NCBI GenBank assembly: GCA_012512295.1
Contig: JAAZDI010000256.1
Span: 1 to 5,752 of the forward strand
Direction of reading: 5' to 3'
Length of the DNA stretch: 5,752 nucleotides
Source: Syntrophomonadaceae bacterium
Lineage (GTDB): Bacteria; Bacillota; Ch66; Ch109
Position numbers and translations under genes: made by a program. A model generated the notes under the pieces. It was given only the letters and a program-made list of their open reading frames with translations. It made no database searches and had not been told where the DNA came from. This document shows, piece by piece, positions 1-5,619 of this stretch (positions within the stretch are counted from its first letter, which is position 1; each line of letters starts with the position of its first letter).

Positions 1-463
1 AATCATTCTGTTTGAAATAGGGGATCATGTAATCATCTTGAATCCGGCCGGTCTTGCCGTCTGGTAGGGCGCCCTCCAGACCATAGCCTACTTCAATACG
101 TGATTTTCGTTCTTCGGGAATCACCAGCATTACCAAACCGTTATTCAGTTCCCGATCACCGACTCCCCAATCACGTAAAATTCCCAAACCTAATTCTTCA
201 AGCGGCCTATCCTCAGAACTCTTTAGGGTAACCACCACAATCTGAGCCTTGGTTTTTTTGGCCAGGTCCTGGTTTACACTGATTATCAGATCTTCAACCT
301 GGGAACTAATAACCTGGGCCTCATCTAGGACATAAAAAGTAGCCGGGGGGCTTGGGATAGGGGAAGCAGCATTTAAGCCATTACTAATTGTCCCCAGGCA
401 AAAGGTAATTAACCCAAGCATTAAGATAAGAACCAGGGAAAGGCGTTTAAATCTGGTTTGCAT
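1..463 (-). CDS. TPM-domain (YgcG-like) secreted or membrane protein, 3' part outside the window
   Basis: The first 154 codons of a gene that runs off the left edge. Residues 1-7 carry positive charges (R4, K6, R7) and are followed by a hydrophobic stretch at about 8-27, so this is a signal peptide or N-terminal membrane anchor. C22 does not sit in a good lipobox (ITFC). Cleavage near residues 31-34 is possible. Residues 43-154 match the start of the TPM fold: YVLDEAQVIS at 44-53, QIVVVTL at 74-80, NNGLVMLVIP at 107-116 and the hallmark RIEVGYGLEGALPDGKTGR at 122-140. TPM proteins are extracytoplasmic; roles in photosystem II repair (plants) and envelope maintenance are described, but the bacterial biochemical role is poorly defined. 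The missing part usually carries the rest of the domain, then a membrane helix and often a Gly/Ser-rich tail. The ATG at 463-461 has GGAGG at 473-469, 5 bases upstream. The gene lies 40 bases behind lemA on the same strand and is probably co-transcribed with it. Confidence 0.9.
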   Translation of the reverse strand, partial: MQTRFKRLSLVLILMLGLITFCLGTISNGLNAASPIPSPPATFYVLDEAQVISSQVEDLIISVNQDLAKKTKAQIVVVTLKSSEDRPLEELGLGILRDWGVGDRELNNGLVMLVIPEERKSRIEVGYGLEGALPDGKTGRIQDDYMIPYFKQND

Positions 464-503
464 ATTATCCTCCAGACTAACCTATTAACAATACACTGTA
501 GAT

Positions 504-1064
504 TTACTTCGAGAAATCTACATTAGGAACTGTCTTGGCTTCTTCCTCGGCTCTAAAATATTCTCGGTCCTTGAAGCCAAAGATACCTGCATAAATGTTA
601 GTCGGGAATCGTTTGATTGTGGCATTATAGCTCTGTACTGCATCGTTGTAATCTTTACGAGCTGTGGCTAAACGATTCTCTGTTCCAGCCAGTTCATCTT
701 GTAATTGTCGAAAGTTGGCATCAGCCTTCAGGGTTGGGTAGTTCTCAACTACAGCCAACAGTCTAGAAAGGGCTGAATTCATTGCCTGGTCCGCTTGCGC
801 TGCTTCGGCGACCGACGCTGCTCCAGCCATTTTAGCTCGAGCATCAGCCAGTTGGGTGAAAATCTCCTGTTCATGAGCAGCGTAGCCTTTAACTGTGTTG
901 ACCAGATTAGGAATAAGATCAGCTCTGCGCTGCAATTGGTTTTCTATCTGGCTCCATTTTCCATCAACGTTTTCATTTAGGCCAACTAAGCTGTTATAAC
1001 CGGAAATAAGTACCAAAGCTAGAACAACTACAACCCCTATGGCAATCCATACACCTTTTGACAC
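504..1064 (-). CDS. lemA: LemA family membrane protein
   Basis: A 186-residue protein of the usual LemA length. One N-terminal membrane helix (about residues 6-22) is followed by a largely alpha-helical, coiled-coil-like domain. Family motifs are clear: the LVGLNENVDGKWSQIENQLQ block (26-45), the RRADLIPNLVNTVKGYAAHE block (46-65), the YPTLKADANFRQLQDELAG block (109-127) followed by TENRLATARKDYNDAV (128-143), and FPTNIYAGIFGF (153-164). LemA was named after a Listeria antigen; its function in bacteria is not settled, though the family recurrently neighbours TPM-domain and peptidase genes at the envelope. The start is GTG at 1064-1062, with AGGAGGG at 1078-1072 seven bases upstream. An ATG at 1066-1064 overlaps it but is out of frame. 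The TPM gene follows after 40 bases. Family assignment is firm; molecular function is unknown. Confidence 0.95.
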   Translation of the reverse strand: MSKGVWIAIGVVVVLALVLISGYNSLVGLNENVDGKWSQIENQLQRRADLIPNLVNTVKGYAAHEQEIFTQLADARAKMAGAASVAEAAQADQAMNSALSRLLAVVENYPTLKADANFRQLQDELAGTENRLATARKDYNDAVQSYNATIKRFPTNIYAGIFGFKDREYFRAEEEAKTVPNVDFSK

Positions 1065-1071
1065 ATTTCCA

Positions 1072-1078
1072 CCCTCCT
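1072..1078 (-). promoter_or_regulatory. Shine-Dalgarno of lemA, deciding a GTG start
   Basis: AGGAGGG on the minus strand lies 7 bases before GTG (1064-1062) and 5 bases before an overlapping out-of-frame ATG (1066-1064). Only the GTG frame encodes LemA; the ATG frame stops after nine codons. The GTG start is therefore certain on coding grounds. Confidence 0.9.
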
Positions 1079-1086
1079 ATGATTTA

Positions 1087-1114
1087 TTTATAATTAGTCT
1101 ACGAGAATTAGCAA
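1087..1114 (-). promoter_or_regulatory. candidate housekeeping promoter for lemA-TPM
   Basis: Read on the minus strand, TTGCTA (1114-1109) and TATAAA (1092-1087) are separated by 16 bases. They match the sigma-A consensus at 4/6 and 5/6 positions. The -10 would place the start site only a few bases before the AGGAGGG, giving a short leader. An alternative pair, TGGACA with TAGACT, is slightly further upstream. This is a by-eye call only. Confidence 0.4.
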
Positions 1115-1153
1115 CAATTGTCCACACCCTTATTCCTAGTTTTACTACTCAAA

Positions 1154-1183
1154 TTGTGAGCTGTCATTCCGTAGTCATATAGT
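1154..1183 (+). promoter_or_regulatory. candidate promoter for the spoVK-like gene
   Basis: TTGTGA (1154-1159) and TATAGT (1178-1183) are separated by 18 bases, with 4/6 and 5/6 matches to the sigma-A consensus. The predicted start site, about 1190, falls inside the dyad at 1185-1199. Overlapping the -10 is GTCATATA (1174-1181), which resembles the -35 of sporulation sigma-E promoters (KMATATT). The best sigma-E -10-like octamer, CTTACAAC (1193-1200), is only 11 bases further on, shorter than the usual 14 or so. Which sigma factor is used cannot be settled from the sequence. Confidence 0.35.
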
Positions 1184-1184
1184 T

Positions 1185-1199
1185 TTGTAACACTTACAA
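1185..1199. repeat. 15-base dyad TTGTAA-N3-TTACAA, operator candidate
   Basis: A perfect 6-base inverted repeat with a 3-base centre (CAC) lies 53 bases before the spoVK-like start codon and at the predicted transcription start. Its geometry can also be read as 7-1-7, like Fur/PerR/Zur-family boxes, but it matches those consensus sequences only in part (about 10 of 14 positions). It is not a GlnR/TnrA box, because those have a 7-base centre (TGTNA-N7-TNACA). Only one copy was seen. The symmetry is visible; regulatory function is inferred. Confidence 0.4.
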
Positions 1200-1239
1200 C
1201 GAAGGCAGCGTAAAATAGGTACACCAGGAATATATGAAT

Positions 1240-1247
1240 GGTGGTGA
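1240..1247 (+). promoter_or_regulatory. Shine-Dalgarno favouring the ATG at 1252
   Basis: GGTGGTGA resembles the AGGAGGTGA consensus and places its GGTGG core 7 bases before ATG 1252. The upstream in-frame ATG at 1234 has only AGGAA four bases ahead of it. The 1252 start is therefore preferred, which removes six residues from the longest reading. Confidence 0.6.
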
Positions 1248-1251
1248 AAGC

Positions 1252-2334
1252 ATGGAAATTCGATATCGTTATACGAAAGGTTCAGAACAAAACCATCATT
1301 ATTACGACAATCAACGCGAACTTCCTCCAGTCGGAGCGGTTCATCTTCTTCAACCTTGGGATAAGCTGGTTGGCCCAAACAGACAATTTAATAATGGTCA
1401 TCAGATTAATCCTACTGAAGGAATTCAAAACAGTATTAAGTCTATTGGAGGTCACACCCTCCAATCAGGGGAATGGGGAGGATATCAAAAATACAATGAG
1501 GTTGAGCGTGCCCGTCGAATTGCCGAGATTAACCGGGAATTAAACTCCCTAATTGGTCTGGATAAGGTCAAGAAACTAGTAAGGGAGCTTCAGGCCTTTG
1601 TAGAAATACAACATAAAAGAGCCAGGGAACAACTGGCCACGGATCCTTTAGTGTTGCATACTATTTTTAAAGGCAACCCTGGATCAGGAAAAACCACGGT
1701 CGCTCGTCTGATCGGCCGGCTGTTTAAAGAGATGGGAGTCTTACAAAAGGGACATCTAGTCGAAGTGGAAAGAGCGGACCTGGTGGGAGAATATATTGGC
1801 CACACGGCCCAAAAAACCCGCGATCAGGTAAAAAGGGCCCTGGGAGGAATCTTGTTTATTGATGAAGCTTACTCATTGGCTCGAGGGGGTGATAGGGACT
1901 TTGGTAAAGAGAGTATAGATGCACTGGTGAAGGCAATGGAGGATCACAAGGACAATTTAATTCTCATTCTGGCTGGTTATCGTGAAGAAATGGATCGGTT
2001 TATGCAAGCCAATCCAGGAGTACGATCACGCTTCCCAATTCAAATCGACTTTCCCGATTATACAGTTGAGGAGTTAATGCAGATAGCTAACCTGATGTTG
2101 AGTCAACGTCAATACTGCCTATCTGTCGAAGCTCGGGCAGAATTAGAAAGAATTTTGGAGCATCATGTAAGGGTGGGAATGGGACACAACGGTAATGCCC
2201 GCTTGGTCCGCAACTTAATAGAACGCAGTATTCGTCGTCAGGCTGTGAGGTTGGTGCACCAAAAAGAAATAACCAGAGAGGATTTGGTTTTGATACGACG
2301 ACAGGATATTGAGATCAGAAATGGTGACGTGTAA
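1252..2334 (+). CDS. spoVK: SpoVK/CbbX-type AAA+ ATPase
   Basis: A 360-residue cytoplasmic AAA+ ATPase (366 if ATG 1234 is used). After a polar, Asn/Gln/His/Tyr-rich N-terminal stretch of about 90 residues with no recognised domain, the AAA+ module shows Walker A GNPGSGKTT (141-149), a pore-loop segment EYIGHTAQKT (180-189), Walker B ILFIDE (200-205), a sensor-1 strand LILILAGY (236-243), arginine-finger candidates in NPGVRSRF (254-261: R258, R260) and sensor 2 GNARLVRN (314-321). All catalytic motifs are intact. The closest families are SpoVK, a mother-cell sporulation protein of B. subtilis (about 320 residues) needed for spore maturation, and CbbX, the red-type Rubisco activase. No Rubisco gene is seen here, and the neighbours hflX and ynbB match the spoVK locus, so SpoVK is preferred. 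The substrate is unknown. It is divergent from lemA and 39 bases before hflX. Confidence 0.88.
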   Translation: MEIRYRYTKGSEQNHHYYDNQRELPPVGAVHLLQPWDKLVGPNRQFNNGHQINPTEGIQNSIKSIGGHTLQSGEWGGYQKYNEVERARRIAEINRELNSLIGLDKVKKLVRELQAFVEIQHKRAREQLATDPLVLHTIFKGNPGSGKTTVARLIGRLFKEMGVLQKGHLVEVERADLVGEYIGHTAQKTRDQVKRALGGILFIDEAYSLARGGDRDFGKESIDALVKAMEDHKDNLILILAGYREEMDRFMQANPGVRSRFPIQIDFPDYTVEELMQIANLMLSQRQYCLSVEARAELERILEHHVRVGMGHNGNARLVRNLIERSIRRQAVRLVHQKEITREDLVLIRRQDIEIRNGDV

Positions 2335-2348
2335 ACCCATGTCGGGTA

Positions 2349-2357
2349 TGGTATAAT
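2349..2357 (+). promoter_or_regulatory. extended -10 promoter element before hflX
   Basis: TGGTATAAT is a perfect TATAAT (2352-2357) with the TGn extension that can replace a good -35. No convincing -35 is seen: the hexamer 17 bases upstream is GTGTAA. Transcription would begin near 2363-2365, about 10 bases before the hflX ATG. This suggests that hflX, ynbB and the DUF456 gene can be expressed independently of the spoVK promoter. Confidence 0.55.
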
Positions 2358-2373
2358 CTGCTCAATCAATGAA

Positions 2374-3663
2374 ATGGGGGAGAGCCTTACGCAACAGATA
2401 AACCAGGGATTGACGGAAAAAGTTATTCTGGTAGGTTTGGAAACACCCAACGATCCGGATGGCCTTGTTTTACTGAAGGAATTGGGTAGGCTGGCGGATA
2501 CGGCTGGTGCCCAGGTAGTTGATCAAATATTACAAAAACGTTTACAGCCCGATCCTAGCTTTTTTATTGGTCGAGGCAAGGTCGAGGAGTTAAGGGAGCG
2601 ATGTGCTGTTTTCAAAGCCGACTTAGTTATCTTTAATGATGAGTTAACCCCAGTTCAAGTGAGAAACTTGGAACAAATACTAAACTGCCGAGTTTTAGAT
2701 CGGACTAATCTTATCTTAGATATCTTTGCCCAGCGGGCGCGGACCAACGAAGGGAAGCTTCAAGTCGAACTGGCGCAGCTCCGTTATCTTTTACCTCGTT
2801 TAATTGGTCAAGGAATGAATCTTTCTCGACTGGGTGCCGGCCTTGGCACCCGCGGACCTGGAGAAACCAAGCTAGAAACAGATAGACGTCATATACGCCG
2901 AAGAATTCGGGTTTTGGAGCAGGAACTGGATAAAATTAGACAACGTCGTAAACTTCAACGTGAGCGACGAGAACGTCTCGGATTACCGGTTATCGCCTTG
3001 GTGGGTTACACAAATGCAGGAAAAAGTACGCTGCTTAATCGACTGTCAAAGACAGAAACCCTGGTAGAAGACCAATTGTTTTCCACTCTTGATACACTAA
3101 GTCGATTGGTAGAGCTACCCGATGGTCGGTTAGTGCTGGTCAGTGATACAGTTGGTTTTGTTCGAAAACTACCGCATCACTTAGTTGCTGCCTTTCGGGC
3201 TACCCTGGAGGAAGTACGAGAGGCTGATTTAATCCTACACGTGGTTGATCTTAGCAGTCCAGAAATGGAGAATGAAAAAAAGGCCGTTGAACAAGTTTTG
3301 CGAGAAATTGGGGCTGATAATAAAGCAACTCTTTTGGTTTACAATAAACTTGATTTATTGCCAGGAGATGGTAGAGAGTGGATTGGTCTAGGCGATTCTG
3401 CCGCGGTGCTAATTTCAGCCAAAAAGGACCAAGGGATCCCAGAGTTGCTTCAGCAAATAGCCCAGAGTCTTCCGCGTCCTGGAGCTAAGGTGGCTTTGGC
3501 AATACCGCTGGCAGAAACTAGGTTCCTATCTTTGATTCATTCGCAGGGAACAGTTTTTAGTCAGGATTATCAAAGTGATCGAATTCTGATAACCGCTTGG
3601 TTAGAGCCTCGGTTATTAGCCCAGCTAAAGCCGTTTATCGTGAAAGAATATTGTGAGGAATAA
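2374..3663 (+). CDS. hflX: GTPase HflX
   Basis: A 429-residue GTPase of the Obg-HflX superfamily. HflX binds the 50S subunit and splits or rescues stalled 70S ribosomes, particularly under stress; some Gram-positive homologues also contribute to macrolide-lincosamide resistance. The N-terminal HflX domain spans about 15-115, with the FFIGRGKVEEL block at 63-73. A middle segment carries the GMNLSRLGAGLGTRGPGETKLETDRR signature (147-172) and a basic coiled coil (about 173-203). The G domain shows G1 GYTNAGKST (211-219), G2 FSTLD (236-240), G3 DTVGF (258-262), G4 NKLD (324-327) and G5 ISAKK (347-351). A short C-terminal domain completes it. Length is normal and nothing is missing. The ATG at 2374 has no Shine-Dalgarno; a G-rich GGGGGAG lies just after it, inside the gene. 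A TTG at 2410, close to where many homologues begin (TEKVILVGLE), is the main alternative but has no correctly spaced ribosome site either. Confidence 0.95.
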   Translation: MGESLTQQINQGLTEKVILVGLETPNDPDGLVLLKELGRLADTAGAQVVDQILQKRLQPDPSFFIGRGKVEELRERCAVFKADLVIFNDELTPVQVRNLEQILNCRVLDRTNLILDIFAQRARTNEGKLQVELAQLRYLLPRLIGQGMNLSRLGAGLGTRGPGETKLETDRRHIRRRIRVLEQELDKIRQRRKLQRERRERLGLPVIALVGYTNAGKSTLLNRLSKTETLVEDQLFSTLDTLSRLVELPDGRLVLVSDTVGFVRKLPHHLVAAFRATLEEVREADLILHVVDLSSPEMENEKKAVEQVLREIGADNKATLLVYNKLDLLPGDGREWIGLGDSAAVLISAKKDQGIPELLQQIAQSLPRPGAKVALAIPLAETRFLSLIHSQGTVFSQDYQSDRILITAWLEPRLLAQLKPFIVKEYCEE

Positions 3664-3693
3664 AAAAGACTTAGGTTTTGGCCGAATTAGTCT

Positions 3694-3699
3694 GGAGGA
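3694..3699 (+). promoter_or_regulatory. Shine-Dalgarno favouring a GTG start for ynbB
   Basis: GGAGGA lies just before GTG 3705; its GGAGG core (3694-3698) is 6 bases away. It is stronger than the GGAG (3723-3726) that lies 5 bases before the in-frame ATG 3732. The longest reading begins at TTG 3678, which has no ribosome site and is unlikely. Confidence 0.65.
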
Positions 3700-3704
3700 A
3701 GAAA

Positions 3705-5066
3705 GTGAGTCATATTAAAGTTGGAGTCGAAATGATTAACACATCGGATTTAATTATGGAAAAGCCGGAGGATCGCCTCAAAGGTTTAATGCAACAAGTC
3801 TTAAATCATGAGTTTCAATTGTCACCAAAACTAATTCAATTGGCTGAAGAGATCGAAGAGGAAATACAGTCTCAAGAAACCCGAATTCGTCTTATCGTTA
3901 CTTTTAATCAGCTCAGGGTACTCCAAGCCTTTCGGGAGGCAGGTATTTCAGAATATCATCTCAAGGAAACAACCGGTTATGGTTATGGTGATATTGGACG
4001 AGAAGGGCTAGATCAAATATTTGCCCAGGTATTCGGGGCGGAAGCGGGATTAGTTCGCTTACAAATGGTTTCCGGCACTCATGCTCTGGCGGTGGCGCTT
4101 TTTGGCAACCTTCGGCCTGGAGATGAATTAATCTCAGTAACTGGTGCACCTTATGACACCCTTGCGGAAATAATAGGGATTAGTCAGGGTCCGCCGCCAC
4201 CAGGATCCTTGAGCGAATTAGGGGTAACCTATCGTGAAATACCTTTGAAAATGGGTCGACCGGATCTAGAAGCTGTTAGTCGCACAATAGGCCCAAGAAC
4301 AAAGATGGCTTTGATTCAACGATCGAGTGGATACTCTTGGCGACCCGGTTTAACTATTAGGCAGATTAAAGAGCTGATTGATACCATTAAATCAATTAAT
4401 CATAATACCTTGGTATTAGTTGACAACTGTTACGGTGAATTTGTTGAAGAGAAGGAGCCGGGCATGGTCGGGGCTGACCTAACCGTGGGATCCCTGATTA
4501 AAAATCCGGGCGGAGGCTTAGCTCCTAGTGGCGGCTATATAGTTGGGCGACAAGATTGCGTTGAGGCAGCTGCTAGACGTTTAACTGCTCCTGGGATCGG
4601 GATGCATGTAGGGGCAACTCTAGGAGTCAACCGCTGGTTTTATCAAGGTCTATTTATGGCTCCTCAAATAGTCGGACAAGCCTTGCGTGGGGCCATATTT
4701 GCATCTCGTTTGTTTCAAAGATTAGGCTACGAGGTTCAGCCCCAACCAAGTGATATTCGGGGAGATATTATACAAGCGATAAAACTTAACACTCCTGAAG
4801 CTTTGGAATGTTTCTGTCGGGTGATACAACAGTATTCTCCAATCGATTCTACAGCCACCCCGGTTTTTGACAAACTCCCTGGCTATGATCATCAAGTTAT
4901 TATGGCGGCTGGAACCTTTGTCCAAGGAGCCTCTTTGGAACTCAGTGCTGACGCTCCATTAAGTTCGCCTTATATAGCTTTTTTACAGGGAGGCCTTAGT
5001 TTTGATCATACCCGAATTGCGACGCTATGTGCCGCTCAAGCCCTTCTAAAAGAGAGCATATCTTAA
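3705..5066 (+). CDS. ynbB: PLP-dependent methionine gamma-lyase-family protein (YnbB, 'aluminium resistance' family)
   Basis: A 453-residue fold-type I PLP enzyme of the Met_gamma_lyase / aluminium-resistance family (B. subtilis YnbB is about 420 residues). Visible features, numbered from GTG 3705: an N-terminal helical segment with NQLRVLQAFREAGIS (68-82); YGYGDIGREG (92-101); the cofactor-phosphate loop MVSGTHALAVALFG (121-134); an Asp expected to contact the PLP ring in LVLVDNCYGEF (236-246, D240); and the Schiff-base lysine in the GSLIKNPGGGLAPSGGYI motif (262-279, K266). The glycine-rich sequence after the lysine is characteristic of this family. The family is related to Cys/Met-metabolism lyases, so C-S cleavage of a sulphur amino acid is plausible, but the natural substrate is not established and the 'aluminium resistance' label is historical. 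It follows hflX after 41 bases and precedes the DUF456 gene by 20, so it is probably in the same operon. ATG 3732 (444 residues) is a possible alternative start. Confidence 0.9.
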   Translation: MSHIKVGVEMINTSDLIMEKPEDRLKGLMQQVLNHEFQLSPKLIQLAEEIEEEIQSQETRIRLIVTFNQLRVLQAFREAGISEYHLKETTGYGYGDIGREGLDQIFAQVFGAEAGLVRLQMVSGTHALAVALFGNLRPGDELISVTGAPYDTLAEIIGISQGPPPPGSLSELGVTYREIPLKMGRPDLEAVSRTIGPRTKMALIQRSSGYSWRPGLTIRQIKELIDTIKSINHNTLVLVDNCYGEFVEEKEPGMVGADLTVGSLIKNPGGGLAPSGGYIVGRQDCVEAAARRLTAPGIGMHVGATLGVNRWFYQGLFMAPQIVGQALRGAIFASRLFQRLGYEVQPQPSDIRGDIIQAIKLNTPEALECFCRVIQQYSPIDSTATPVFDKLPGYDHQVIMAAGTFVQGASLELSADAPLSSPYIAFLQGGLSFDHTRIATLCAAQALLKESIS

Positions 5067-5071
5067 TAAAA

Positions 5072-5082
5072 AAGGAAGGTGA
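5072..5082 (+). promoter_or_regulatory. Shine-Dalgarno setting the DUF456 start at 5087
   Basis: AAGGAAGGTGA ends 4 bases before ATG 5087, with its GG core 7 bases away. This is a near-ideal site. The open frame extends back to an ATG at 5027 inside ynbB, but that would add 20 polar residues with no family similarity and has no ribosome site. Confidence 0.8.
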
Positions 5083-5086
5083 AAAT

Positions 5087-5572
5087 ATGGGCGAAATAGA
5101 TTGGAAGGCAGTTTTAGCTCTAGTAGTGATGCTGGCGGGAATGGCCGGGACCGTTTTACCAGTAGTTCCCGGTATTCCAATGATTTTCTTAGCTATGTTC
5201 GGGTATGATTGGGCTAATGATTTTCAAATTCTCGGCATGTATTTTTTAGGGCTGATGTTGGCCTTGACAGTACTTAGCTTGGTGGCTGATTATTTAGCTG
5301 GTGTCTTTGGTGCTCAAAAATATGGAGCTTCCTTTTGGGGTAAGATTGGAGTTGTAGTCGGTGGCATCGTTGGTTTTGTTTTCTTTCCTCCAATTGGCAT
5401 ATTTCTTGGTCCGCTGGTAGGAGTGATTTTGGGAGAATTATTAGCGGGCAAAAAGGCGCAGGAGGCTGTTTTAAGCGGTTGGGGCACTTTTTTAGGAATT
5501 TTAGCTGGGGTAGTAGCTCGTCTAACTATTGCTTGCATTATGGTAGTGGCGTTTCTGTTCAGGGTATTCTGA
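5087..5572 (+). CDS. DUF456 family integral membrane protein (YqgC-like)
   Basis: A 161-residue, very hydrophobic, glycine-rich protein. Family features are GTVLPVVPGIPMIFLAMFGY (21-40), VADYLAGVFGAQKYGASFWGK (66-86) and PPIGIFLGPLVGVILGELLAG (101-121). Membrane helices are likely at about 7-38, 48-72 (ending in the conserved ADYLA), 86-100, 103-120 and 132-158. The repeated GxxxG-like spacing in 85-121 and 131-141 suggests tightly packed helices. The function of DUF456 proteins is unknown; they are widespread in Bacillota and Actinomycetota. No catalytic residues are evident beyond the conserved Asp/Glu/Lys positions (D68, K78, K86, E117). It begins 20 bases after ynbB and is probably the last gene of the operon, as only AT-rich non-coding DNA follows. 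Family call is good; role unknown. Confidence 0.85.
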   Translation: MGEIDWKAVLALVVMLAGMAGTVLPVVPGIPMIFLAMFGYDWANDFQILGMYFLGLMLALTVLSLVADYLAGVFGAQKYGASFWGKIGVVVGGIVGFVFFPPIGIFLGPLVGVILGELLAGKKAQEAVLSGWGTFLGILAGVVARLTIACIMVVAFLFRVF

Positions 5573-5585
5573 CAAAGTGGATCAG

Positions 5586-5613
5586 TAAAGAAACCTTTCG
5601 CTTCGCTTCTTTA
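5586..5613. other. weak inverted repeat after the DUF456 gene
   Basis: TAAAGAA (5586-5592) can pair with TTCTTTA (5607-5613) around a 14-base loop containing a pyrimidine run with two TTCGC copies. The stem has a single GC pair and no T-run follows, so it is a poor intrinsic terminator. A competing ACCTT/AAGGT pairing (5593-5597 with 5615-5619) exists. It is the only hairpin close to the end of the operon. Confidence 0.25.
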
Positions 5614-5619
5614 TAAGGT

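Noticed and set aside
16..24. C22 of the TPM protein as a lipoprotein cysteine.
   Set aside because: The residues before it (ITFC) include Phe at -1, which does not fit the lipobox, and the hydrophobic segment continues past it. The position given here is only the residue region, not base coordinates; in bases it is about 398-400.
469..480. The segment TTAGTCTGGAGGA occurs both before the TPM gene (minus strand) and before ynbB (plus strand, 3688-3700).
   Set aside because: Five of the shared bases are the Shine-Dalgarno itself, and a 13-base match between the two strands of a window this size is expected by chance about half the time. No third copy was seen.
1185..1199. The dyad as a GlnR/TnrA box, suggested by the glnR linkage in B. 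subtilis.
   Set aside because: The box is TGTNA-N7-TNACA, while here the half-sites are only 3 bases apart.
1252..2334. The AAA+ protein might be CbbX, a Rubisco activase.
   Set aside because: No Rubisco or Calvin-cycle gene is nearby, and the downstream hflX-ynbB order matches the spoVK locus. The core motifs alone do not separate the two families.
3710..3731. TCATATT at 3710-3716 is a perfect sigma-E -35-like heptamer.
   Set aside because: No -10-like CATACAAT follows at the right distance, and the site lies inside the start of ynbB.
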